From Proteobacteria bacterium UBA6908 (GTDB lineage Bacteria; Pseudomonadota; Gammaproteobacteria; Acidiferrobacterales; UBA6901): a stretch of 15,144 nucleotides of DNA. The notes below the pieces were generated by a model that saw only the letters and a program-made list of their open reading frames with translations, had not been told where the DNA came from and made no database searches. Positions 1-6,634 of this stretch are shown here, one piece after another. The first letter of the stretch is position 1. Each line of letters begins with the position of its first letter. Made by a program: the position numbers and the translations under genes. The stretch is taken from assembly GCA_002451085.1 (NCBI GenBank), contig DKBE01000021.1, forward strand, positions 1 to 15,144. The letters run 5' to 3'.

Positions 1-1876
1 CGTCGTTGACGCCGTCCCCGGTCATGGCCACGAATTCACCCTGTTCCTGCAAGGCCCGGACGATGCGGATCTTGTGTTCCGGGGCGGCGCGCGCATAGAC
101 ACGCACGTCGCGCACGTGGTGGGCGAATTCCTCGTCGGTCATGGCGGCGAGTTGTGGGCCGGTGAGCACCTCGCCATGTTCGTTGAGCAACCCCAGCCGG
201 GTGGCGATGGCGCGCGCGGTTTCCGGATGGTCGCCGGTGATCATCACCGGCCGGATCCCGGCACTGACGCAGTCGGCAATCGCGCCGGCGGCCTCGTCCC
301 GCGGCGGATCCAGCAGGCCCGCGAGGCCGAGGAACTCAAGCCGGGTTTCAACATGCTCCGACTCGATCGGTGGCGGTTCCGGAAAAACACGTCGGGCAAA
401 TGCCATCACGCGCAGTCCATCCGAGGCCATCGATCGGGCGCGCGCCAGAATCGTCTCGCGATCAATTTCCGACGGACCATCAGCGTTGTGCCGGGCCGTG
501 CACATCGACAGGATCTTTTCCGGCGAACCCTTGACGTAGGCCACCAGTGCTTCACGGTCGTCGGTCAGCCGGTGCAGAGTGGTCATGCACTGTCGTGCCG
601 GGTCGAACGGCAGCTCGGCGACGCGCGGCAGCTGCTCCATCAACTCCGTGGCGTTGAATCCGGCATCGCGCGCCGCTTCGAACAGTGCCACCTCGGTCGG
701 GTCGCCCACCGGTTCACCGGCATGATCAAGATGCGTGTCGTTGTTCAGTGCCATGGCCGTCAACAGATCCGCCAGTACCGGGTCGGCGGGTACGTCAAGC
801 GGCGGCGGTGCCTGTTCCAGGCCGGCGATGCTCACGGATTCCACGCGCATGCGATTCAGCGTCAGCGTGCCGGTCTTGTCGGCGCAGATGTAAGTGACCG
901 AACCCAGGGTTTCCACTGCGGGCAGTTTGCGGATCAGGGCCTGACGGCGAACCATCTGGCGGGCACCGAGGGCCAGGGCCACGGTCACCATGGCGGGCAG
1001 GGCCTCGGGTATCGCGGCCACGGCCAGGCTGATCGACGTCAGCAGCATCAGGATCACCGGCTCGCCGCGCAGAATTCCGGTAACGAAGATCACTGCGCAG
1101 AGCGCCAGCACCGCCATGGCCAGGATTCGCCCGAAACGCGCCAGGCGTTTTTGCAAGGGGGTCTTGCCTTCACCGGCGCCGTGCAGCATCTGGGCGATGC
1201 GCCCAAGTTCTGTCTCCATGCCGGTCGCCACGACCACGGCACGGGCGCGTCCATGCACAACGATCGTGCCCTTGTAGGCCATGTTCAACCGGTCGCCAAT
1301 CGGGGCGTCCGCTTCGACATTGGCGGAGACGGATTTATCAATCGCCGCCGACTCACCGGTCAAGGCCGCTTCCTGCGTCTTGAGGGCGGCGCTGTCCAGC
1401 AGTCGCAGGTCGGCCGGAACCACCACGCCGGCATCAAGCAGCACGATGTCGCCGGGGACCAGTTCGGTGGCCGGGATGCTGTGTGAACGACCATCGCGCA
1501 CCACCCGGGCATGCGGAGCGGCCAGCTGGCGCAACGCGGCAATGGCTGCCTCCGCGCGATATTCCTGAACAAAACCAATGACGGCATTGAGGACGACAAT
1601 GACCAGAATCACCGCGGTGTCGGTGAGGTCGCCGATCATCCCGGAAATGACGGCCGCGGCCAGCAGCACAACGATCATGAAGTCGGTGAATTGTCCGATG
1701 AACATTCGCAGCGGACCGCGTCGCCGGCCTTCGACAATGGCGTTCTCGCCGTGGTCCTGCAGGCGCAGGGCGGCCACCTCGGCCGTCAGACCCTGTGTGG
1801 CATGGGTCTCAAGAGATCGAAGAATCTCCTCCGCCGGGCGGTGATGGGACGCCGAATGTTGGGCAAGAGCGGTCAT
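1..1876 (-). CDS. P2-type calcium-transporting ATPase, C-terminus beyond window
   Basis: This is an ATP-driven cation pump of the inner membrane, most likely exporting Ca2+. The first 625 codons are present; the frame is open to the window edge, so the last membrane helices are missing. Visible in order are an N-terminal cation-ATPase domain (about 1-75), TM1-2 (about 66-102), the actuator loop TGES (173-176), TM3-4 with PEALP (290-294, the ion-site Glu of SERCA-like pumps), the phosphorylation site DKTGTLT with Asp333, the nucleotide-binding KGSPE (449-453), TGD (547-549) and TGDGVND (619-625). No N-terminal CxxC heavy-metal domain and no KdpB-type features were seen, which argues against a Cu/Zn P1B pump. 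The ATG (1876-1874) overlaps the stop of the upstream exchanger as ATGA, implying translational coupling. Ca2+ versus Na+ or Mn2+ specificity cannot be fixed without TM5-TM6. The class call is firm and the ion is inferred. Confidence 0.93.
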   Translation of the reverse strand, partial: MTALAQHSASHHRPAEEILRSLETHATQGLTAEVAALRLQDHGENAIVEGRRRGPLRMFIGQFTDFMIVVLLAAAVISGMIGDLTDTAVILVIVVLNAVIGFVQEYRAEAAIAALRQLAAPHARVVRDGRSHSIPATELVPGDIVLLDAGVVVPADLRLLDSAALKTQEAALTGESAAIDKSVSANVEADAPIGDRLNMAYKGTIVVHGRARAVVVATGMETELGRIAQMLHGAGEGKTPLQKRLARFGRILAMAVLALCAVIFVTGILRGEPVILMLLTSISLAVAAIPEALPAMVTVALALGARQMVRRQALIRKLPAVETLGSVTYICADKTGTLTLNRMRVESVSIAGLEQAPPPLDVPADPVLADLLTAMALNNDTHLDHAGEPVGDPTEVALFEAARDAGFNATELMEQLPRVAELPFDPARQCMTTLHRLTDDREALVAYVKGSPEKILSMCTARHNADGPSEIDRETILARARSMASDGLRVMAFARRVFPEPPPIESEHVETRLEFLGLAGLLDPPRDEAAGAIADCVSAGIRPVMITGDHPETARAIATRLGLLNEHGEVLTGPQLAAMTDEEFAHHVRDVRVYARAAPEHKIRIVRALQEQGEFVAMTGDGVND

Positions 1877-2895
1877 TCGCCCTGCAGGTACAGAATCAGC
1901 GTGTTGACAAGGTAGATCGAAAACAACATCAGGCTCGCCCAGCTGACGAAGCGCAGCAACCGCTCGCGCGGCCGGTAGATCAGCCCAATGACCACCACCC
2001 CCGTCATCATGATGGCCGAGAGCGCCGAAAGGCCGTGCAGTGACGAGACATGCGAGAGGATCGGGCCCTTGAAGAACAGTGCGTCGTCGATCGCCAGGAT
2101 CAGGCCATTGAACAGGTTGCTGCCCAGCAGATTGCTGACCGCCATGTCGAGCGCGCCGAGACGCAGCGCCGCAATCGTCACCACCGCTTCCGGCAATGAA
2201 GTGGCGGCCGCGACGAACAGGGTGCCGACGAAAGTCAGGTGCCAGCCCATGGTCTGGGCGAGTTGCTGGCCCACGAACGGCAGCCAGATGCCGGCGATGA
2301 CCACGACCAGCGCCGAAACACCATAGCGCCACATGGCCTGGCGCAGGCTGATGTCCGGGTAACGTTCGGCCCGCTCCTCCACGTATTCCTCGCGCTCGGC
2401 GCGCTCATAGCGGAACACACTGCGCATCGCCACCGCGTAGATCAGCACGATGAACACGCTCGAGGCGCCGACATGGCCGAAGTCGAGGGTCATGGCGCCG
2501 GGTCCGAGCAGCAGGTTGAAACCGATGAAACCAAGCATCAGCACGCCGAACCCGGCCGCGAGAATATGCCCGCGGCTGGCGCGACTGAACACCGACTCCT
2601 CGCGTTGCAGGATATCGAGCACGGTGAGGAGGAACAGGTTGAAGACACAACTGCCGAGAATATCGCCAACGGCGATGTTCGGCGTCTGCGCCAGGGTGAC
2701 GGCGCTGACACCGGTCGCCAGCTCCGGCAGCGAGGTAACCGTGGAGAGCAGGATCAGCCCGATCCAGGTGCCACCCAGACCGGTCTTGTCCGCAATCACA
2801 TCGCCGTAACGCGACAGGAATGTACCGGCGATCACGATTAGCACGGCGCAGACCAGAAATCCAAGCCACGCCACCACGACAGGGGTCAGTACCAC
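1873..2895 (-). CDS. CaCA-family sodium/calcium (cation/proton) exchanger
   Basis: This is a secondary transporter of 340 residues with about ten hydrophobic segments, expected to expel Ca2+ across the inner membrane in exchange for Na+ or H+. The two inverted alpha-repeats that define the family are visible. Repeat 1 has TSLPE (54-58) followed by GDILGS (77-82). Repeat 2 has TSLPE (232-236) followed by SNLLGSN (254-260). Glu58 and Glu236 are the likely ion-binding acids. Repeat 1 has Asp78 where many relatives have Asn. A charged cytoplasmic loop (about 161-186, rich in Glu and Arg) splits the halves. The start is GTG at 2895-2893, preceded by GGAGG (2900-2904). The gene is followed without a gap by the P-type ATPase (ATGA overlap), so the two probably form one Ca2+ homeostasis operon. 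It could also be a K+-dependent or Ca2+/H+ antiporter; the family is secure and the counter-ion is not. Confidence 0.92.
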   Translation of the reverse strand: MVLTPVVVAWLGFLVCAVLIVIAGTFLSRYGDVIADKTGLGGTWIGLILLSTVTSLPELATGVSAVTLAQTPNIAVGDILGSCVFNLFLLTVLDILQREESVFSRASRGHILAAGFGVLMLGFIGFNLLLGPGAMTLDFGHVGASSVFIVLIYAVAMRSVFRYERAEREEYVEERAERYPDISLRQAMWRYGVSALVVVIAGIWLPFVGQQLAQTMGWHLTFVGTLFVAAATSLPEAVVTIAALRLGALDMAVSNLLGSNLFNGLILAIDDALFFKGPILSHVSSLHGLSALSAIMMTGVVVIGLIYRPRERLLRFVSWASLMLFSIYLVNTLILYLQGE

Positions 2896-2931
2896 AGTAC
2901 CTCCGGTCAGTCTCTGGACATTTCCGGAACC

Positions 2932-2937
2932 ATCATA
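2932..2937 (-). promoter_or_regulatory. Candidate extended -10 for the exchanger/ATPase operon
   Basis: On the minus strand TATGAT is preceded by TGA, giving an extended -10 (TGnTATGAT), about 37 bases before the exchanger GTG and downstream of the rpoH terminator. No good -35 is visible at 16-18 bases upstream. The position is sensible for an independent promoter, but the match alone is weak. Confidence 0.35.
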
Positions 2938-2970
2938 TCAAGAGGCTGCCGCGGTTCGATTGATGCAGGA

Positions 2971-3002
2971 CAAAAACAAACGGGCCTCATGAAGAGGCCC
3001 GT
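2971..3002 (-). terminator. Intrinsic terminator of rpoH
   Basis: Read on the minus strand, the sequence is a 9-bp perfect stem ACGGGCCTC (3002-2994), loop TTCAT, GAGGCCCGT (2988-2980), followed by TTTGTTTTTG. It lies 21 bases after the rpoH stop. Stem, tight loop and T-tract make it a classic Rho-independent terminator separating rpoH from the exchanger operon. Confidence 0.9.
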
Positions 3003-3023
3003 GGGAGGGGAAGTGGGCAGTGA

Positions 3024-3899
3024 TCAGGCGTCCAGCATGTTCTTGCCGAGCACACGCTGCATGTCGGTCATGGCCTTTTTTTCGATCTGGCGGATGCGCT
3101 CGGCCGATACGCCGTACTCGGCAGCCAGGTCGTGCAGCGTCGGCTTGTCATCATCCAGCCAGCGACGCTGGATGATGTCACGCGAGCGGTCATCAAGCTT
3201 GCCCAGCGCCAAGGCCAGCTGCTGGTCGCGCGCCGACTCGCTGTCCTGTTTCGTAATCACCACTTCCGGGTTGTAGCGCAGGTCCTGCAGGTAGCCGGCC
3301 GGGGCAGCACGGAACTCTTCATCATCGGCGTCGTCGCTGGCATCGAACGGCACGTCCGGACCCGACAGGCGCGATTCCATCTCCTTGACGGTTTCAGTCG
3401 GCACATCCAGGTCGGCAGCCAGCGCGTCGATCTCCTGCTGGTTCATCCAGCCGGTGTGGGTGCGCGTCTTGCGCAGGTTGAAGAACAGCTTGCGCTGTGC
3501 CTTGGTGGTGGCGACCTTGACGATGCGCCAGTTGCGCAGCACGTAATCGAAGATCTCGGCGCGAATCCAGTGCACCGCAAACGACAACAGCCGCACCTTG
3601 TGTTTCGGATCGAAATGCTTGACCGCCTTCATCAGGCCGATATTGCCTTCCTGGATCAGGTCAGCCTGCGGCAGACCATAGCCGGAGAAACCACGAGCGA
3701 CCTTCACCACGAACCGCAGGTGCGACAGCACCAGTTGGCGGGCGGCATCCAGATCACCGGTTTTATGGTAACGGCGGGTGAGTTTGCGCTCTTCCTCGGC
3801 TGTCAGAATCGGGGCAGCGTTCACGGCGCGCAGGTAATTCGTGAGCCCGGCTTCGGTTGCCAGGTTCATTCCAATCGGCATCAGGCTGGTCTGGGTCAC
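3024..3899 (-). CDS. rpoH: RNA polymerase heat-shock sigma factor RpoH (sigma-32)
   Basis: This alternative sigma factor directs RNA polymerase to heat-shock promoters (chaperones, proteases). Its 291 residues match the usual length. Region 2 is seen at about 50-120, with the core-binding stretch DLIQEGNIGLMKA (80-92) and WIRAEI (111-116). The diagnostic RpoH box QRKLFFNLR (135-143), absent from other sigma-70 proteins, identifies it. Region 4 carries the -35-binding helix-turn-helix at about 254-276 (TLHDLAAEYGVSAERIRQIE). The start is GTG (3899-3897), with AAGGGAG at 3907-3913, seven bases upstream. It follows ftsX as in enteric bacteria. The spacer upstream holds a CIRCE operator and two overlapping promoter-like motifs, annotated separately. 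In E. coli, RpoH is also controlled by an mRNA thermosensor and by FtsH/DnaK; whether this holds here cannot be read from the sequence. Confidence 0.98.
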   Translation of the reverse strand: MTQTSLMPIGMNLATEAGLTNYLRAVNAAPILTAEEERKLTRRYHKTGDLDAARQLVLSHLRFVVKVARGFSGYGLPQADLIQEGNIGLMKAVKHFDPKHKVRLLSFAVHWIRAEIFDYVLRNWRIVKVATTKAQRKLFFNLRKTRTHTGWMNQQEIDALAADLDVPTETVKEMESRLSGPDVPFDASDDADDEEFRAAPAGYLQDLRYNPEVVITKQDSESARDQQLALALGKLDDRSRDIIQRRWLDDDKPTLHDLAAEYGVSAERIRQIEKKAMTDMQRVLGKNMLDA

Positions 3900-3941
3900 G
3901 TTGTGTCTCCCTTGGAACTATCGGGTTCCGGACTGGAGCCC

Positions 3942-3971
3942 ATATTAGCACTCGATTCTTGAGAGTGCCAA
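3942..3971 (-). promoter_or_regulatory. Sigma-70-like promoter of rpoH
   Basis: On the minus strand TTGGCA (3971-3966, 5 of 6 to TTGACA) is separated by 18 bases from TAATAT (3947-3942, 4 of 6 to TATAAT). Transcription would start near 3935, leaving a leader of roughly 35 bases that contains the ribosome-binding site. The CIRCE inverted repeat fills the region between the two hexamers, so a repressor bound there would block this promoter. Confidence 0.6.
3945..3971. promoter_or_regulatory. CIRCE element (HrcA operator) upstream of rpoH
   Basis: The sequence reads TTAGCACTC-N9-GAGTGCCAA (arms 3945-3953 and 3963-3971). The established CIRCE consensus is TTAGCACTC-N9-GAGTGCTAA, so 17 of 18 arm positions match and the 9-base spacer is exact. 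CIRCE is the binding site of the heat-shock repressor HrcA, usually found before groESL or dnaK. Here it sits between the -35 and -10 of rpoH. hrcA itself is not in the window. Confidence 0.9.
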
Positions 3972-3987
3972 ACAGGGTCAAAGTTCC
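3960..3987 (-). promoter_or_regulatory. Sigma-E (RpoE)-like promoter of rpoH
   Basis: On the minus strand GGAACTT (3987-3981) is followed after 16 bases by TCTCA (3964-3960). The sigma-E consensus is GGAACTT, a 15-17-base spacer, then TCTGA or TCTAA, so the -35 is perfect and the -10 differs at one position. E. coli rpoH has a sigma-E-dependent promoter, which makes this plausible. The motif overlaps one arm of the CIRCE. Confidence 0.55.
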
Positions 3988-4045
3988 GTAACCGGGATCC
4001 GGAAAGAATTCACAACCAACTGAAATACAATAGGAAAAGTGTGGA

Positions 4046-4957
4046 TTAGCGAAAACTCTGACGTCGCAAGTGCCAACCCACCGCCAGGCGCGAGCCCAGC
4101 CAGCCAAGGATGCCGCCAGAGGCCACCAGGGCCAGGCCAGAGGCAAAGGGCAGGCCTTCCAGGCCAAACGGGCTGCCATAGAGCCCAGCCAGGTCCGATA
4201 CCGGGCCGGTCAGCCACAGCAGGCCAAGTTCCACCAACAGCCAGGCGATCAGCCCGCCCAGCAAGCCCTGCAACCAGCCGGCATACAGAAAGGGTCGGCG
4301 GATGAAGGCCGGGGTACCGCCGACGAGCTGGATCACCTCGATTTCCGTCTGGCGGTTCAACACGGCAAGCCGGATGGTGTTGCCGACAATCAGCAGCACG
4401 GCGGCCGCGAGCAGCACGGCCAGCAGCCACACGGCGCGTTCGGCCAGTTCGAGCAGCGCATGCAGACGCTTGACCCAGGCAAGGTCGAGTTCGGCCAGCT
4501 CCACTCCCGGCTGGCGGGCAAGCGCTGTGCGCAGTGTCTCGAGCGCCGCGGGCGAGGTGCCGGCTTCCGGGCGCACCACCAGCACGGCCGGCAGAGGATT
4601 GCCGGACAGCGCATCGAGCGCGCTGCCGAAGCCGGAGTGCTTGCGGAATTCCGCCAGCGCGGCCTCGCGCGAAATGTATTCCACGGCGGCCACGCCAGAG
4701 CGGGTCCGCAGTTGTTGCGCCAGCTTCTGCGCGGCCGCATCGTTGGTATCCTGCTTGAGGAACAGCGAGATCTGTCCGCCTCGATCGAAGCCGGTACTCA
4801 GGCGGTCGAGATTATTGATGGCCACCACCAACCCGGCCGGCAGCGCCAGGGTGATGCCGATCACCGTCAGCGTCAGGGCCGTGGCGATCGGCGTGCGGGC
4901 CAGCTGGCCGAAGCTGCCGACCAGCACCTGGGCATGACGCAGCAGCCAGGCCTTCAT
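4046..4957 (-). CDS. ftsX: Cell division ABC-transporter-like permease FtsX
   Basis: FtsX is the membrane subunit of the FtsEX complex, which at the division septum activates peptidoglycan-hydrolase regulators such as EnvC. The 303 residues show the expected four-helix topology: TM1 at about 24-46, a periplasmic domain at about 47-170, then TM2 (173-193), TM3 (224-248) and TM4 (271-293). The conserved stretch EIEVIQLVGG (205-214), just after TM2, is the FtsX/MacB-type signature contacting the ATPase. The ATG overlaps the ftsE stop as ATGA (4957-4954), so translation is probably coupled. The gene is followed by a 146-bp regulatory spacer and rpoH. I see no terminator after ftsX, so read-through into rpoH is possible. 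Confidence 0.97.
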   Translation of the reverse strand: MKAWLLRHAQVLVGSFGQLARTPIATALTLTVIGITLALPAGLVVAINNLDRLSTGFDRGGQISLFLKQDTNDAAAQKLAQQLRTRSGVAAVEYISREAALAEFRKHSGFGSALDALSGNPLPAVLVVRPEAGTSPAALETLRTALARQPGVELAELDLAWVKRLHALLELAERAVWLLAVLLAAAVLLIVGNTIRLAVLNRQTEIEVIQLVGGTPAFIRRPFLYAGWLQGLLGGLIAWLLVELGLLWLTGPVSDLAGLYGSPFGLEGLPFASGLALVASGGILGWLGSRLAVGWHLRRQSFR

Positions 4958-5649
4958 GCGTGCGTGTCCCGCACCAGTTCACCGCGCTGCAGTGTGAGGG
5001 TGCGTTGCTCCATCCGCGACACCTGGCGCAGGTCGTGGGTGGCGATCAGCAGGGTGGTGCCGTGGCGATGCAGGCTGGCGAACAGATCAAAGATGGCGGT
5101 CGACAGCTCGACATCGAGGTTGCCGGTCGGCTCATCGGCAATCAGCAGTGACGGGCGGTGCACCACCGCGCGGGCAATGCCGACGCGCTGCTGTTCGCCA
5201 CCGGACAGCACCACCGGGAACTGCCGTTCCTTGCCGAGCAGACCCACCAGATCCAGCGAGGCGCGCACACGCTTGGGAATCTCGCGATCGTCCATGCCGG
5301 CGGCGATCAGCGGCAGCGCGACATTGTCGTACACGGTGCGGTCCGGCAGCAGTTTGTTGTCCTGGAACACAATGCCCAGCTCGCGCCGGTAATAGGGCAG
5401 GCGCCGGCGCGGCAGGCGCTCGAGATTCTTGCGGTTGACGACAATCGAGCCGCGGCTCGGTCGTTCCATGAGTGTCAGCAGTCGCAGCAGCGTGCTCTTG
5501 CCGGCACCGGAGTGGCCGGTGACGAACACCATCTCGCCGGGCTGGACAGTGAAGCTGACGGCGCGCAGCGCATCGTAGTAGCTGCCCGCGCCGAGCGGGT
5601 AGCGCATCGACACGTGCGTGAACTCGATCATCGGGGAGTCAGTCGCCAT
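4954..5649 (-). CDS. ftsE: Cell division ATP-binding protein FtsE
   Basis: FtsE is the cytoplasmic ATPase of the FtsEX division complex. In the 231-residue form chosen here the ABC motifs are complete: Walker A GHSGAGKST (45-53), Q-loop Gln96, signature LSGGEQQR (148-155), Walker B LLIADEP (168-174) and switch His205. The start is uncertain. I chose ATG 5649-5647 because GGAGG lies 12 bases upstream; it overlaps the end of ftsY by 11 bases. The family usually begins at MIxF, which here is ATG 5631-5629, seven bases after the ftsY stop but with no clear ribosome-binding site. An in-frame start at 5685 is longer than any relative would suggest. The end overlaps ftsX as ATGA. Confidence 0.96.
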   Translation of the reverse strand: MATDSPMIEFTHVSMRYPLGAGSYYDALRAVSFTVQPGEMVFVTGHSGAGKSTLLRLLTLMERPSRGSIVVNRKNLERLPRRRLPYYRRELGIVFQDNKLLPDRTVYDNVALPLIAAGMDDREIPKRVRASLDLVGLLGKERQFPVVLSGGEQQRVGIARAVVHRPSLLIADEPTGNLDVELSTAIFDLFASLHRHGTTLLIATHDLRQVSRMEQRTLTLQRGELVRDTHA

Positions 5650-6571
5650 TCGGCAGCAGCGCCTCCACAAACTCGACGGCGTCAAACACCCGCAGGTCGT
5701 CTATGCCTTCGCCGACGCCGATAAAGCGGATCGGCACCGGTCGTTTGGCGGCCATGGCAAACACCACGCCACCGCGGGCGGTGCCGTCGAGTTTGGTCAG
5801 TGCCAGGCCCGTGACACCCACCGCGGCATGAAAATGTTCCAGCTGGGCGAGGGCGTTCTGGCCGATGCCGGCGTCCAGCACCAGCAGCACCTCGTGCGGG
5901 GCGGTGGCATCGAGTTTCTGCAGCACGCGCTGGATTTTTTTCAGCTCGTCCATCAGTCCGCTCTGGGTATGCAGGCGTCCGGCCGTGTCGACGATCAGCA
6001 CGTCGGCGGCGCGTGCCTGCGCTGCCTGCAAGGCGTCGTGCGCGACGGCGGCGGCATCGGCGCCGGTCTGTTGGGCGATCACCGGCACATCGTTGCGGCT
6101 GCCCCACACCTTGAGCTGTTCGACGGCCGCGGCACGGAAGGTGTCGGCCGCGGCCAGCATGACCTTGTGGCCCTCGGTCTTGAGGCGACTGGCGAGCTTG
6201 CCAATGGTGGTGGTCTTGCCGGCACCGTTGACCCCAACCACCATGATGACGTACGGACGATGGGCCGCGTCGATGGCCAGCGGCTGCTGGCAGGGGCGGA
6301 TCAGGTCCAGCAGCGCCTGGCGCAGGGCCGCCCGTGTGCCGGCCGAACCGCTGGACTGTTTGACGGTCTCAAGGATGCGGGCCGTGGCGTCGATGCCGAC
6401 ATCGGCCTGCAGCAGCGTGGCTTCCAGGTCTTCGAGTACCGCGGCATCGGGCTGGCCGGCGCCGATCAGCTCATTAAAGCCCTGCGCCAGCGCGCGCCGT
6501 GTGGCGCTCAGCCGATCGGACAGCCGGCCGAACAGGCCGGTGGATTGGGGCGCAGAACCGGGTGAAGTCAT
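5639..6571 (-). CDS. ftsY: Signal recognition particle receptor FtsY
   Basis: FtsY is the SRP receptor GTPase that docks ribosome-SRP complexes at the inner membrane for co-translational insertion. The 310 residues comprise the NG domain with only a short N-terminal tail; the long acidic A domain of the E. coli protein (about 500 residues) is absent, as in many other bacteria. The GTPase motifs are G1 GVNGAGKTT (113-121), the SRP-type insertion DTFRAAAVEQL (143-153), DTAGR (195-199) and TKLDGTARGG (259-268). A closing helix follows GVGE (285-288). It is the first gene of the ftsY-ftsE-ftsX cluster and is divergent from the M16 peptidase gene. The upstream ribosome-binding site is weak; the ATG at 6571-6569 is the only reasonable start. 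Membrane-insertion and division genes sharing an operon is standard for this lineage. Confidence 0.97.
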   Translation of the reverse strand: MTSPGSAPQSTGLFGRLSDRLSATRRALAQGFNELIGAGQPDAAVLEDLEATLLQADVGIDATARILETVKQSSGSAGTRAALRQALLDLIRPCQQPLAIDAAHRPYVIMVVGVNGAGKTTTIGKLASRLKTEGHKVMLAAADTFRAAAVEQLKVWGSRNDVPVIAQQTGADAAAVAHDALQAAQARAADVLIVDTAGRLHTQSGLMDELKKIQRVLQKLDATAPHEVLLVLDAGIGQNALAQLEHFHAAVGVTGLALTKLDGTARGGVVFAMAAKRPVPIRFIGVGEGIDDLRVFDAVEFVEALLPNGD

Positions 6572-6619
6572 GTGTGCGAGTCGGGAAGATCGGTTATTCT
6601 ATTCATCGCGGTCGGCATC

Positions 6620-6625
6620 ATTATA
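6620..6625 (-). promoter_or_regulatory. Candidate -10 of the ftsY-ftsE-ftsX operon
   Basis: A perfect TATAAT occurs on the minus strand, about 48 bases before the ftsY ATG, in the short divergent spacer. No convincing -35 is present at 16-18 bases upstream (the candidates are CGAACG and GAACGA), so this is only a candidate. It overlaps the ribosome-binding site of the divergent M16 gene. Confidence 0.35.
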
Positions 6626-6634
6626 AAGGAATTC

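Noticed and set aside
74..1486. Long plus-strand open frame of 470 codons over the P-type ATPase
   Set aside because: It is antisense to a gene with every P-type ATPase motif intact. Its protein is rich in His, Gln, Gly and Arg with no recognisable domain, a typical GC-rich shadow.
3973..3984. TTGACC on the minus strand as an rpoH -35
   Set aside because: It lies 28 bases from the TAATAT -10, too far for a functional pair. TTGGCA, 18 bases away, is the better partner.
4070..5392. Plus-strand 440-codon open frame across ftsX and ftsE
   Set aside because: It is antisense to two unmistakable genes, with low-complexity Gln/Arg/Gly composition and no domain.
6622..6627. TATAAA as a -10 for the M16 peptidase gene on the plus strand
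   Set aside because: Transcription would begin at the start codon and exclude the ribosome-binding site; no -35 lies upstream. The divergent promoter of this gene is not resolved.
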